DNA of 64,000 nt from Autumnicola psychrophila (GTDB lineage: Bacteria; Bacteroidota; Bacteroidia; Flavobacteriales; Flavobacteriaceae): NCBI RefSeq assembly GCF_031846645.1, contig NZ_JAVRHN010000004.1:124001-188000 (forward strand), in the 5' to 3' direction. The notes under the pieces are model-generated. The model searched no databases. It saw nothing but the letters and a program-made list of their open reading frames with translations, and was not told where the DNA came from. The translations under genes were made by a program, and so were the position numbers. Of the stretch, positions 17,733-27,667 are shown piece after piece (the stretch's first letter is position 1; every line of letters begins with the position of its first letter).

Positions 17733-17896
17733 TAGTTTAGGCATCAGGGTTCCACGTGATCCTGAAGAAAATGAAAGAAGATTGATACAGCCTCTGTAAT
17801 TCATATCTACTCTGACATACGGTTCTTTTTTCATTTCTGGTTTTAAATTTAAAAATTTTTCTTAAGAATCATCTCTTAACTTTACAATAGCTCCTG

Positions 17897-20095
17897 CTAT
17901 AAAGCTTTATAAGAAATTTTCTGCTCCTTTCCCGGAGTAATCTCCACTTCATATTCCTGATTGCCGATACTTTTAATGTTCCTGACACCTCCTGGTTTTG
18001 AGCGGCTCTTAAAGATTAATTTGCCTTTTCCCTCCACTCCTGTAATCTTTATCTCTTTCTGATCGATGTAAACCTCGATATCACCATTCGGTGTGGGAAC
18101 TTTCCCCTCCATCCATTCCAAACCACCTAAACTGGGACGAACTTCATATCCAGTATACCCAGGTGCTGTTGGTTGTACGCCCAAATAATATTTTCCGAAG
18201 AGATAAACAGGGCTCGCACCCCAGGCATGGCAAAGGCTTTTTCCATAAGGTCGGCCATACATGGCTAGCTGATCTGCTCCTTCTTCTGAAGGATCATATT
18301 TTTCCCAGAATGAAGTTGCTCCTAAATCAAGCATTCCACCCCAATAATCCCGGATTTCTTGAAGTACATATTCCTGTTCGCCTATTGCACAAAGAGCTTC
18401 CAGTTCATAAAAGCGCATATAAGGTGTAGTTATTTGTAAAATATCATCATTCAGAAGCACTTTTTCCTTTACACTTTGCTTTTGCTTTTCATCAAAATAG
18501 TTAAAGAAGATACCGAACATATTTGCATAACGAGTTACCATTTCCTGTATCTCCCCATCAATTCGCTGGTGTTGCATCACCTGATCTTCCTCATCCCAAA
18601 AGACATCGAATAATTTCTTTTTCAATTCGGTTGCCAGCTCTTCATACTTTTTCTGGTCTTTGGTTTCACCGGCAATTTCCGCACTTACTGCCATTGCTTC
18701 CAGACTACGCGCGAGCAGCATTTGTTCAAAACTCACTTCCCCTGTCTTAGGCAGACCTTCAGCCCAGTCAATAAAAACCCAGTCTCCTTCCAGAGGTTCC
18801 AGAAAACCGGCTTCATTACGGCGACCAAGGACAAATTCCATTAGACTCTTGATACGAGGGTAAAACTTTCTAATGAAGCTGGTATCCCCTGTATACAGAT
18901 AATAGTCGTAAATACCCACGAACCAGTACAGCGAATAATCCATAATAGTATTGATATGCGCCGTTACCGGTTCTTTTCCTCGAAGCGCCAGTAGGGTACG
19001 TTCTACCGAATTCTCATCGAAGAATAAATAATAGTTCATCAAATAACTCTGGTAGGCGTCGCCAGACCAGATCCACCGGTCCCTTTTGATACCGTCAATA
19101 AAAAATTCGCGGGTGGTTAAATGCATTGTGTAAGCTGAAACATCCCAGATTTCATTCAGCAGTTTATCTGAAGAGTTGAATTCGCCCCGGTAATCCAAAG
19201 GCAAATATTCATAAAGCATAGAAATAGAATCGTACTTTATCGAGGGATCGGCCTGCACCTGCACATAACGGTATGCTTTTGATTCGTCATGTGTATAAGT
19301 AGAAGACTGATTCCCATCAAACTGAATATAATCCAATGTTTCACAACGGACTGAATCCAGAGCCTCCTCTCTGGATTCCCCATAATAAAGTGAAAGCTGC
19401 CCTTCGCCTTCCAGGCCATGAACCCGAATGTAGCCAAAGGTCTCTTTACCAAAGTCCACTAACTCACCATTCCCTATGGGTTCAGTACTCTTTGCCGTCC
19501 ATGGTTCAGTTTTTAAGCGAAATTCCGAAGGCTTTTCATCAGGAGAATAAAATTTCCAGGAACCGACAGATTTCCATGGGGTTCCAGATTGCTGAGCTTT
19601 CCCCTTTTCATCAATCCAAAGTTTATCTTCATTGGTTACTATCCACGATTCATCAGAGTTAATATAAGTACCATCGATGTAAATAGTCGGCAAGAATTCC
19701 TGATTGTAAACTTTAAGTGAAATTGTATGTTTTCCGGGTTCGATAGTGACCGCTTCAGGTTGTCCATAGATCTGAGCACCATCTATCAGCAACTGAAAAG
19801 GGCCTTCAGTGTGAATGAATACTTCATCCTGTTCCGGAATATCAACTTCAGTTTGAAAGGTAACTAAAGGATAAGGACTATAATAACGCCAAAGTGGGGG
19901 AAATACCGCCTCGCGTTCAGTACGTCTCACCTGCATTTTATTACTCAGCCAGACTTCAAAATCTCCCGGATACCAGATCCAGGTAGCATCTTGTGTTTTT
20001 TCCTGAGTTAAACAAGTGTGAGAACTAAAAAAAAGAGAACATATAAAAGCTGAAAGAAAAATTTTTGTGAATAAATTTTTATGGTAAAAAAACAT
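17897..20095 (-). CDS. GH78-type alpha-L-rhamnosidase-like protein
   Basis: Exported glycoside hydrolase of 732 residues with a signal peptide (about 1-30). Beta-sandwich domains come first, then an (alpha/alpha)6 barrel from about residue 310 and a C-terminal beta domain. The barrel opens with DGIKRDRWIWSGD (334-346), the equivalent of the GH78 block that usually reads D-x-P-x-R-x-E-R and carries the general acid. Here that Glu is absent and one residue is missing. The second acidic site, TSFWEKYDP near residue 600, is kept. Likely role: removing rhamnose from plant or algal polysaccharide such as rhamnogalacturonan. No SusC/SusD genes are nearby. Family call is good; activity is uncertain. 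Confidence 0.8.
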   Translation of the reverse strand: MFFYHKNLFTKIFLSAFICSLFFSSHTCLTQEKTQDATWIWYPGDFEVWLSNKMQVRRTEREAVFPPLWRYYSPYPLVTFQTEVDIPEQDEVFIHTEGPFQLLIDGAQIYGQPEAVTIEPGKHTISLKVYNQEFLPTIYIDGTYINSDESWIVTNEDKLWIDEKGKAQQSGTPWKSVGSWKFYSPDEKPSEFRLKTEPWTAKSTEPIGNGELVDFGKETFGYIRVHGLEGEGQLSLYYGESREEALDSVRCETLDYIQFDGNQSSTYTHDESKAYRYVQVQADPSIKYDSISMLYEYLPLDYRGEFNSSDKLLNEIWDVSAYTMHLTTREFFIDGIKRDRWIWSGDAYQSYLMNYYLFFDENSVERTLLALRGKEPVTAHINTIMDYSLYWFVGIYDYYLYTGDTSFIRKFYPRIKSLMEFVLGRRNEAGFLEPLEGDWVFIDWAEGLPKTGEVSFEQMLLARSLEAMAVSAEIAGETKDQKKYEELATELKKKLFDVFWDEEDQVMQHQRIDGEIQEMVTRYANMFGIFFNYFDEKQKQSVKEKVLLNDDILQITTPYMRFYELEALCAIGEQEYVLQEIRDYWGGMLDLGATSFWEKYDPSEEGADQLAMYGRPYGKSLCHAWGASPVYLFGKYYLGVQPTAPGYTGYEVRPSLGGLEWMEGKVPTPNGDIEVYIDQKEIKITGVEGKGKLIFKSRSKPGGVRNIKSIGNQEYEVEITPGKEQKISYKAL

Positions 20096-20976
20096 TATAA
20101 TTTTTATTAGGTTATAAATCCTTAATTAAAGATTTGGATGTTAATTGTGTGTTTCAATAACCCCCATTTTTACCAGCCGTTAAAAAAACATATAACCCGG
20201 GATTACTAAATAAGAGTAACCCATAAGATCTTAGCAAATTTTGCAGTCCTTGGTAATTCCCTATAATTTAATAAGCTTAAGATTGGTTTATAGATCGATT
20301 AGTTAAGGACAAAAGTGAAAAATATCAACAAGATTAAGCCCATTTATACTATTTATGACAAGAGTAATAAATAATGCTATTATTGCACTACAAAAAAACC
20401 GTCCTGATTTTGCTTGGGGACCTTCAATAGTTCCTTTAATTATGACTTTAACACCAGGTTATGGCATATTGGACTTATTAGTGACCGTACCGCTTACCCG
20501 CCTTTCCTGAGCGAAAAGATTTTGATATAGGCGCAAGTTAGCCGTCCTAATTTCTGGCCATCTGCTTTTTTACTGTCCGCTCAGTACAACGTAATTGACG
20601 TGGTGAGTTCCACCCATTAAGTGATTGCTACTGCTCTCGATGGTCTCCCTTACATTTAGCTCAAACAGTCCGCTGTTATTATGTAATCTTAAAACTCAGA
20701 AAAATAATTCACCGTGCGGCTTTTAGCGCTAGCTACTAACGCAAAAACAGAAATAAGTCTTACAGCCATCAAAATACACTTTGCCACAAGTGTATTTGAG
20801 GTAGCGCATTCCTGGTGTCAACAAATGTTGCAGCTTCGAGTTAAATCCTTTCTTATTTAAGATCTTTCAACTCAATTAATTATTGTAGAACCTCCTTATA
20901 ACCAGGCCCAGCTTTAAATAGTCAGGAACTTTACAATATATCACGAGTTGTATATATAAGCAGCTTAAGAAAAGAT
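20096..20976. other. Gene-poor gap, probably decayed sequence
   Basis: These 881 bases contain no gene I can support. A 51-codon frame from 20355 to 20510 (plus strand) has no visible ribosome binding site and no recognisable match. A perfect 10-bp hairpin lies at 20772-20797. The stretch probably holds remnants of lost genes together with the rhamnosidase promoter near 20100-20200. Confidence 0.5.
20772..20797. repeat. Perfect inverted repeat in decayed gap
   Basis: AAATACACTT (20772-20781) and its exact complement (20788-20797) flank six bases. No T-run follows on either side, so a terminator role is doubtful. Confidence 0.5.
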
Positions 20977-21807
20977 CTAAAAATCGATCTTGTCGGGATC
21001 TAATCCTGAACCGCCACAATATTCCATTTGATTTATTCTTTCCATATCTTCTAAAGAAATAGCGAAATCATCAATTTCAAAGTTTTCCCGGATACGATGA
21101 GGGGTTACCGATTTTGGTAACGGAATAATATCGTTTTGCAGAGCCCATCGAATACATAATTGTGCAACAGATTTTCCGTAGTCAGAGGCAATTTTTTTAA
21201 GTATGGGATTATCCAATAGCTTTCCAGTTCCTAATGGACTCCAGCCTTCCACTATAATATTTTTACTCTGGCAAAATTCTACCGTTTCCTGCTGCCTAAA
21301 TCCCGGATGATATTCTATTTGATTTACCATTGGCTTCACTTCTGCTTCCGCTATAAGTGGTTCTAAGTGATGTGGTAAAAAATTACTTACCCCAATTGCT
21401 TTTATTTTCCCTTTATTGTATAAATCCTCCATTGCTTTCCATGTTTCAAGATTAATCTCCTGCCAGTTTTCAAACTGATGCGAAGCGGCGGGCCAATGAA
21501 TTAAATATAAATCTAAATAATCTAACTGAAGATCTTTTAAGCTCTTTTCAAAAGCTTCTTTCGTTTTTGTATAACCTCGTTCAGTGTTCCACACCTTGCT
21601 GGTTACAAATAACTTGGATCGTTCTATTTCATTTTGCTGGAGAGCCTTTCCGATACTGGATTCATTACCGTAAACAGCAGCGGTATCAATATGCCGGTAA
21701 CCCACCTCCAGAGCATGCGTGACTCCTTGTATAGCCGTTTCATCATTAGGAGTTTGCCAGGTACCGTAACCTATGGCAGGAATTTCATAACTGTTGTGAA
21801 GTTTCAT
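20977..21807 (-). CDS. Aldo/keto reductase
   Basis: NADPH-dependent reductase of the aldo/keto reductase superfamily, 276 residues, TIM barrel, cytosolic. The catalytic tetrad is complete: Asp41, Tyr46, Lys71 and His104, in GYRHIDTAAVYGNE, SKVW and YLIHWP. The C-terminal LPKSVTPHRIREN loop binds the NADPH phosphate. It resembles the bacterial 2,5-diketo-gluconate reductase type, which reduces sugar-derived or other aldehydes; the actual substrate is not evident. It is 34 bases downstream of the metallo-beta-lactamase-fold gene on the same strand, so the two may be co-transcribed. Confidence 0.9.
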   Translation of the reverse strand: MKLHNSYEIPAIGYGTWQTPNDETAIQGVTHALEVGYRHIDTAAVYGNESSIGKALQQNEIERSKLFVTSKVWNTERGYTKTKEAFEKSLKDLQLDYLDLYLIHWPAASHQFENWQEINLETWKAMEDLYNKGKIKAIGVSNFLPHHLEPLIAEAEVKPMVNQIEYHPGFRQQETVEFCQSKNIIVEGWSPLGTGKLLDNPILKKIASDYGKSVAQLCIRWALQNDIIPLPKSVTPHRIRENFEIDDFAISLEDMERINQMEYCGGSGLDPDKIDF

Positions 21808-21841
21808 AATTGTAAAATATTTGTAAATTGCTAATTATTTA

Positions 21842-22951
21842 TTATCGTATCCACCATTTGGTGGTGGGGGTTATGCCAGGTATAACTTTTTGTCCCATTA
21901 TAGGTATTACAATTTTTATATTCTCTTCTGAGGCCAAATTTACTACTCGATCAATAGACTCATCCCAGGGATGCAATGCTAAATCAAAGGTTCCCAAATG
22001 AATGGGAAACAGGAGCTTTGTATTTAAATCCTGCGAGACCTGGATTACTTCATTCGGAAAAAGATGAGTGTTTGGCCATCCTCTATTCCAGGCATCGATT
22101 TCCACAAATGCCAGATCGAACGGCCCATAATGATCACCTATTTCTTTGAAGTGATCGCCATAACCTGTATCGCCACTCCAATATATATTTTTTTCCTCTC
22201 CCCTGATAACATATGAAACCCAGAGGGTTTTGTTTCTATCGTTATTACTTCTCCCTGAATAATGTACTGTTGGGCAGGCTACTATATTTAAAGATCCAAA
22301 TGAAATGCTTTGGTTCCAACCTAATTCTGTGACCTTTCTTTCTGGAACCCCCCATCCTCTTAATCTTGTGCCAACTGATAAAGGAGCAATAAATTGTACA
22401 TCTTTATCCGCAAGGAATTGCATAGTTGCCATCTCAAGATGATCGTAGTGGTCGTGAGTAATAAGTACAATGTCTATATCTGGAAGTTCTTCTCGACTTA
22501 ATGGGGCCGCACCAAATCTTCGGGTAATTCCGGGAAAGGGACCAGCATTCTCAAATACCGGATCAATTAAAATTCGTTGTCCATCCAATTCAATGATTAC
22601 TGTAGAATGTCCCAGCCAATAAGCGGCATAATCCGACGGTGTTTCTGAAAAGTCTTTTCTTGTTAAAGTATGTTTTGGAAGTTCAAATTCTGGCGCATTG
22701 GGAGAAGACATAAAGAACCTCAGAAATCCGGGATCTCCTCCGGTTGTTTGTTCCGGATAATAAACCAGCTCTTCCGGACTTACAAATTCATCAATATCAG
22801 ATGAGTAATAGGAATATTTAGAGTACTTAATATTCCTTTCTTCAGATGAATCCATTTCGCCAATTTGTCTGGATATGTAATAGCCCGCCCCTCCTATTGA
22901 TATTAAAATGAGGGCAACTAGTAACAAGATTACTTTATACTTTCTTTTCAT
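21842..22951 (-). CDS. Membrane-anchored MBL-fold metallo-hydrolase
   Basis: Metallo-beta-lactamase-fold hydrolase similar to the UlaG/NAPE-PLD group. The metal motif THDHYDH is followed by further His/Asp ligands in VHYSGR, SGDTGYG and FPIHLGTF. The protein starts with a positive stretch and one hydrophobic helix (MKRKYKVILLLVALILIS), so it is anchored facing the periplasm. I chose this ATG because it gives a standard signal-anchor; an in-frame ATG at 22996 would add 15 residues. Possible substrates are phospholipid-like or lactone compounds, but this cannot be told from sequence. Confidence 0.82.
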   Translation of the reverse strand: MKRKYKVILLLVALILISIGGAGYYISRQIGEMDSSEERNIKYSKYSYYSSDIDEFVSPEELVYYPEQTTGGDPGFLRFFMSSPNAPEFELPKHTLTRKDFSETPSDYAAYWLGHSTVIIELDGQRILIDPVFENAGPFPGITRRFGAAPLSREELPDIDIVLITHDHYDHLEMATMQFLADKDVQFIAPLSVGTRLRGWGVPERKVTELGWNQSISFGSLNIVACPTVHYSGRSNNDRNKTLWVSYVIRGEEKNIYWSGDTGYGDHFKEIGDHYGPFDLAFVEIDAWNRGWPNTHLFPNEVIQVSQDLNTKLLFPIHLGTFDLALHPWDESIDRVVNLASEENIKIVIPIMGQKVIPGITPTTKWWIR

Positions 22952-22996
22952 ATTCAATTTGGTGCACACTTTCTTTATTAACGAAATTAAAGCCAT

Positions 22997-23732
22997 TCAA
23001 AAATTGGTGGAGCGACTTTTTCAATAGTAAATAATCGACTCATTATTCAGGAAAGCCTGTGCTTAAGCTTAATTCTTTCCTGTTATTAAAACAGCTTCTG
23101 CTTCACGAAGCTTCTTATTTTCGATTGCTACAGCAAACAATAAGTAGCGTAAAGGTGGATTTCTAACAATTTTAAAACGCCTGAACTGCTCATATGGGAA
23201 CAGAGGGTTCTTTACTGTTACCTCTCATATCGAATTTGGTTTTTTTCTGATGTACCTTCATTAGGGCATTTCTTTAGTATTGTCTTTTGCTGAACCGCTT
23301 GGCCAATCTGTTCGAAAGGGATCCTGCTCAACAAAAGATACTGTTATTCATAGACTAATTTTCCCAATATAATGCTTCAGAAAAGGCTATTAGAGCGCAG
23401 TTGGTTGTATTGACTATGCCGAAACTCAATTATTAAGGGAGTTCTCCATTGAATAATCGAATTTTCTCAGATTTCAGATTTAGAACTAATCCTCCAGGTA
23501 GAATTTTCAACTTATTCATTTCCACATTACAAACAAAAACAATGCAATTAAAGTAAATACTTTTCTAAAACTAAATTTTGCATCTCAATTTATTCATTTT
23601 TAATTTTAAGGTCCAAAACTATTTGAGATTTTTTAAAAATACTCCCTTTGATATTTCATAATATGTCCATTTTCATTTAAAAAAAATTGAAAAATTTTAA
23701 ATTGACAAGCAAGAAATAAAGAAACCTCAAGT
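22997..23732. other. Gap with a possible gene remnant
   Basis: No intact gene is visible in these 736 bases. On the minus strand a 51-codon frame (23069-23224) lacks a start, follows directly after a stop and has protein-like composition (Arg/Lys/Glu-rich, with RNPPLRYLLFAVAIENKK). It may be the end of a decayed gene; I do not recognise the family. Confidence 0.4.
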
Positions 23733-24119
23733 TTACCTCAGCATAGGCTTCCCACGCTTACATAGCTGAATTGCCAGTCCCCAAGGATCCCTCATCATAA
23801 TGAGATGAGTTCCATCGTCAAATTTATCATCAGAAATAAAGCTGGCACCTGATTTCTCAAGGCGTTTCCTGTCAGAATCAGGCGATTCTGAAACGAAAGC
23901 AAGGTGAACGATTAAGGGATTCATATTTCGATAATCAGGAACCTGATCTACCGGATTTTTGTATACTTCAATCATTATACTCCCACTATCGTCTGCAAGA
24001 AAGTGCATAAATGGAGGTTCAGAACTTTGTTTTACTACCTTCAGCCCCATATTGTCTACATACCAGGTGGACATTTTACTTGGTTCCTCTACATTAATTG
24101 CAAAATGTTCTATCTTCAT
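23733..24119 (-). CDS. VOC (glyoxalase/dioxygenase fold) protein
   Basis: Small vicinal-oxygen-chelate protein of 128 residues with the two beta-alpha-beta-beta-beta modules expected. It starts KIEHFAINV, with a likely metal His5. The second module ends RDPWGLAIQLCKR, where a metal Glu is normally found; Gln is seen at the equivalent place (IQLC), so metal binding may be weak or altered. Roles in the family range from glyoxalase to antibiotic binding. It stands alone between two gaps, so context gives no clue. Confidence 0.75.
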   Translation of the reverse strand: MKIEHFAINVEEPSKMSTWYVDNMGLKVVKQSSEPPFMHFLADDSGSIMIEVYKNPVDQVPDYRNMNPLIVHLAFVSESPDSDRKRLEKSGASFISDDKFDDGTHLIMMRDPWGLAIQLCKRGKPMLR

Positions 24120-24415
24120 ATTATATTTTTAAAAATTAAAATTGTTTATTTTATTAAATTCAATCAAATCTCGTATTACTCACTCTTTTCCTGAGACGCT
24201 AAGATTCAGTTCTTCTTAAATCTACGGGTGATTACATATTAAAAAACGGAGATTCTGGCCCAAAATGAAAAAACTAAGTGCATAAAATAACATTCTGAGC
24301 TTCTTTTAACAAATTATTCCAGTTTTGTTGGTGTTAATTAGTTTAGCATTTTCATTTCATTTGAAGATAATCCTTCTATTAAGAATAAGTTTAAAGATAT
24401 CTATCTAACTGTTTA

Positions 24416-26020
24416 TTATTCAACATTAGCTGTCATTCCTCCTTTTTCATTACTAAATGAGTTAATATAACCTATTAGGATTGTCATATTTTTTATATAT
24501 TCTGCTGAAGAAATGTACAATTTGTCAGATTCATCCCTATAGGGAGAAGTATCCCTGTTGTCACCTACAAAAGTAGAAGCAAACTTCTTGGTTAGTTCCT
24601 TATTCTCCCCGTCGCCAATAAAAGGGTTACTTATCATAGCATTTTTGACAAGCCAACGATTCTCTATATCCAAAGAATTAATTATTTCTTTAACCTTTTC
24701 TTTTTCTGGAATTGAGCTTTTGCTTCCCCAAATTTCAAAAAAATAACTTTGAGGAGTTGTAGAACCTTCATACTTCATAGGTTTCAGGGGAGAATTTCGG
24801 GTGACTTCCTCGGGTGTTAGACCACTAATGTGATTATACTCTTTTTTTAAATTTTCCAATCTTATTGTCATTTTACCTCTATAATGGCTTAGTAAATCTT
24901 CATCAGTATAATCTACATAGTATCGACCATAAATATTATTAGACCCTTCTCTATGCACGTATATAGGTTTATCGGTATCTAATTCAACAAAAGTTGAATG
25001 CGTGTACCTTCCGTTGTCAGTTTGGCTTTTCGGAAGTTTTACTTTTTCTAACCACTGAATTGCATCTGGTACACCATTAAGAAATTTTCTATTGCCGGTA
25101 TACTCATAAAATTTTAATAATAACAAAGCATTAGAATAAGTAGTACCAGGAAGTAATGCTTTTGGCTCGTAAGTTCTTGCACCATCAGGTTCCATTTGCA
25201 TATTATATTGTTGGCCCCATGCGCCATTGCGTTGCTGACTAATGATATAAAAGTTCATTCCCCTCATAATGTGATCTAAGAAATACTCCTCACCCAAAGT
25301 TATATAATATTGGATAAGAAAATTTACATTTTCCCAAATAACATCATCATTAAAAGTAGAATAAGATGAATAGTCTGGATTGCCATTCTTATTAAAGTCA
25401 TATCTCAATGGAAATCGTTGGGGCCAGCTTCCAATTGAGTATTGACTTTTTATAACTAAATCTATGGCTTTGTCAAGCGCTGGTTTATATTTTGGATCTA
25501 ATTTTGTTAAATACATCTTCAATAAAAAGCGGGCCGCAGATGATGTAACATCATCATCGTACGTGTCATTACCATAATAATGTTGAAACTCCTCTAGACG
25601 CCATGCATTTTTCCCTATAGTACTGTACCAATTTTTAAAAGAACGGTCACCACCAAAATCAATCATATAATTCCATCCACCCGCGCTACTTTGCCCCCAA
25701 ATTAAAGCAGCTGCTGCTTTTTCAGCGGCTTTATAATAATATTCATTACCGGTAGTGATATAGGCATTTATAAAGGTTTGCCCCATACTAACCGTTCCCG
25801 GACCCTGTACCCAAATCATAGTATTATATGCCTCCATTTCACCCCATCTACGGGAAAGGTCAGGTGTATAATACCAGACGTAACCTCCATTTGTACTCAC
25901 GTTTTCCACCATATATTTGGTAGCATGCAACATCGCTTTCCTTGCTTTTGCTTCACCTTGTGCAAAAATAAGCACTGGTAACAACGCAAAGAACAACCCG
26001 ATAATTCTCCTTTTTTTCAT
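24416..26020 (-). CDS. Secreted pectate lyase, PL10-like
   Basis: Exported polysaccharide lyase of 534 residues. I chose the ATG that begins MKKRRIIGLFFALLPVLIFAQ, a clear signal peptide; the frame runs 35 codons further upstream but adds no sensible sequence. The alpha-barrel carries blocks like family PL10: GSWPQRFPLRY followed by TFNDDVIWENVNFL, and NAWRLEEFQHYYGND. PL10 enzymes cleave polygalacturonate by beta-elimination. A C-terminal part of about 150 residues extends past the lyase core. With the rhamnosidase-like gene it points to pectin use, but transporter genes are absent nearby. Confidence 0.78.
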   Translation of the reverse strand: MKKRRIIGLFFALLPVLIFAQGEAKARKAMLHATKYMVENVSTNGGYVWYYTPDLSRRWGEMEAYNTMIWVQGPGTVSMGQTFINAYITTGNEYYYKAAEKAAAALIWGQSSAGGWNYMIDFGGDRSFKNWYSTIGKNAWRLEEFQHYYGNDTYDDDVTSSAARFLLKMYLTKLDPKYKPALDKAIDLVIKSQYSIGSWPQRFPLRYDFNKNGNPDYSSYSTFNDDVIWENVNFLIQYYITLGEEYFLDHIMRGMNFYIISQQRNGAWGQQYNMQMEPDGARTYEPKALLPGTTYSNALLLLKFYEYTGNRKFLNGVPDAIQWLEKVKLPKSQTDNGRYTHSTFVELDTDKPIYVHREGSNNIYGRYYVDYTDEDLLSHYRGKMTIRLENLKKEYNHISGLTPEEVTRNSPLKPMKYEGSTTPQSYFFEIWGSKSSIPEKEKVKEIINSLDIENRWLVKNAMISNPFIGDGENKELTKKFASTFVGDNRDTSPYRDESDKLYISSAEYIKNMTILIGYINSFSNEKGGMTANVE

Positions 26021-26614
26021 AACAGTTATATTCGTTATCTCGTTAAAATACCGATTCTGGTAAAGACTAGGATAAGCATGTTCGTTGATAAAATAAGATA
26101 CACCCCCTAACTTCAATAGTAGCACCTATAATATTAGCTATTTTTATGCTGCAGAAGTCATAAAGCACTTTCTGAGGCTCTTCAGGCAAACTCTCTGCGG
26201 TCATCCACATAATTTATCCGGTAACACCTCCATGTTCTTGATTTATTATTATCATAAAAATTTCATCTAAACTCTCAGCACATGATTCCATCAGCGTTAG
26301 AAATATTTTCATTTCTAACAATTACCTCAATCGTTTTCGTACTAACAAAAGAAAAATTGAAGCTAGCTCGAAGAATGGATTATTGGTCATCAATATTAAA
26401 CTTGGTCTCTCTTCTACCTCCTTGTATAAAGAATATTCACTTCTGACAGTGGCATATAATTATCATCAGTAATAACTTCTATAACTTCTTCTTCCTAATA
26501 TAATTGATCACGATTTAAATTAATGATGAAATAATTAAAAGTCATTCTTGATTTTCAAGTGATCCAATGTAATCGATTACTAAACTATTTAAAAAAAAAT
26601 ATTATCCTAACAAA
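26021..26614. other. Upstream gap of the pectate lyase gene
   Basis: No gene is evident. The part next to the lyase should hold its promoter. On the minus strand there are short broken frames between about 26050 and 26350 that may be gene debris. A LacI-type palindrome lies at 26568-26581. Confidence 0.5.
26568..26581. promoter_or_regulatory. LacI-type operator-like palindrome
   Basis: TGTAATCGATTACT contains the 12-base perfect palindrome GTAATCGATTAC with a central CG, the form bound by many LacI-family sugar regulators. It is more than 500 bases upstream of the lyase and next to a dead insertion element. The gene it once served may be gone. Confidence 0.45.
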
Positions 26615-27339
26615 AATCAAATGTCACTAAAAGTGCTGATGACCTCCTCCCGATTTACGAACTGGTTAAGTAGAAAATCTGAGCTATTTTCTTTCTTCTC
26701 GATGTACGCATTGGGAGACCTATTTTCCAATCGCTTCCGTTATCTACCTTTATTCCTTTCATATTTTGTTAGTACTCAAAAGGTAACACTTTCCATTACT
26801 TGTACCTCATCACTTCCTTTTAATGGTTTTCCAGCTTAGATCGCAAGATTTTCGTCTATAATTATCCACTATAGTTAAAGCCCTAAACCGGGTCCCATCA
26901 TACAGCTGATCACAGAAGAGATTCCATGCTCCAGCATTCGTGGAAACTAAAGACATTTCCTTCAGTAGGTTTTTTATTGGCAGCGGAAAGATGCCTTTTT
27001 GGACGTTTGGATCTGAGGTTAAATCCTTCTTCACAATAGACCCTATACACCCTTTTATGGTTATCAAAGAAAGTCTTCACGGCGCAAGAGGATATAGATC
27101 CTCCAGAAACCGTAGCGAACTTGGGTAGCGGTGATCTCCCTCTTTCCCATACGGAGCAACTCATCACCGCGTCCGATATTTTTGTAATAGAAAACACTTT
27201 CTACCTGTTTGAAGGCAAAAACAATTTGCGACTTTGTAAATTTTGATTGTTTCATAAGCAAATAATCTAGTTAAAGGTAAATAATTATTTGCTCAGAATC
27301 CTTTACTTTTAAAAAGTCCAGTTTAGTGGGGGGAGGTCA
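26615..27339 (-). pseudogene. Dead IS3-family (IS407-like) insertion element
   Basis: Broken orfA and orfB of an IS3-family transposase. The orfA start reads MKQSKFTKSQIVFAFKQ from 27255. Further on, NHKRVYRVYCEEGFNLRSKR, then RFRALTIVDNY, then IKVDNGSDW and PNAYIEK are pieces of orfB. They lie in different frames and have stops between them, and most of orfA and the first part of orfB are missing. A final stretch resembles the ERPHSAF-type end. One terminal inverted repeat, beginning TGACCTCCCCCCACTAAACT on the minus strand, ends at 27339. No partner repeat is found at the other end, so the element is truncated and immobile. Confidence 0.85.
27311..27339. repeat. Terminal inverted repeat of the IS3-family remnant
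   Basis: Read on the minus strand it starts TGACCTCCCC, the usual end of IS407-type elements, and lies about 55 bases before the transposase start. It marks one element boundary. Confidence 0.7.
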
Positions 27340-27667
27340 CAGCTATTCTGTAAATAAACATCAATATCTTTAGAATAAGAATCATAATTTAAAAAGACCT
27401 TAATGTATTATTAGAACATACCTCATTTTTGACAATTTCTCTTCGATTTTTTTTTAAATACCTTAGTGCCAGGAAATTTCACTAAATTAGAATATTAAAA
27501 TCTAAAAATAAAAGCTATTTATTCAAGGACTGGATAAGCTCCCTCCTCTAAAAAATGGTTTTAACCTATAGCCTCAGATTTTCTTAAATATAAATCGGAA
27601 AAATTGTCCGATCATCTTATGGAGAAAAATTTCTTCATAATCCTGTTATGCCATTAGAAAAAACGCA

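Larger units (their letters stand above)
17060..17896. other. Long gap upstream of ilvD
   Basis: This 837-base gap lies between two minus-strand genes. It holds a hairpin near ilvD and three copies of the dispersed intergenic motif (17404, 17498 and 17713). No open frame here looks like a protein. The part next to ilvD should carry the operon promoter, but I could not fix a convincing pair of promoter boxes. Confidence 0.6.

Noticed and set aside
20355..20510. 51-codon plus-strand frame in the decayed gap
   Set aside because: No ribosome site, no recognised domain and no neighbours; kept only as a note on the gap.
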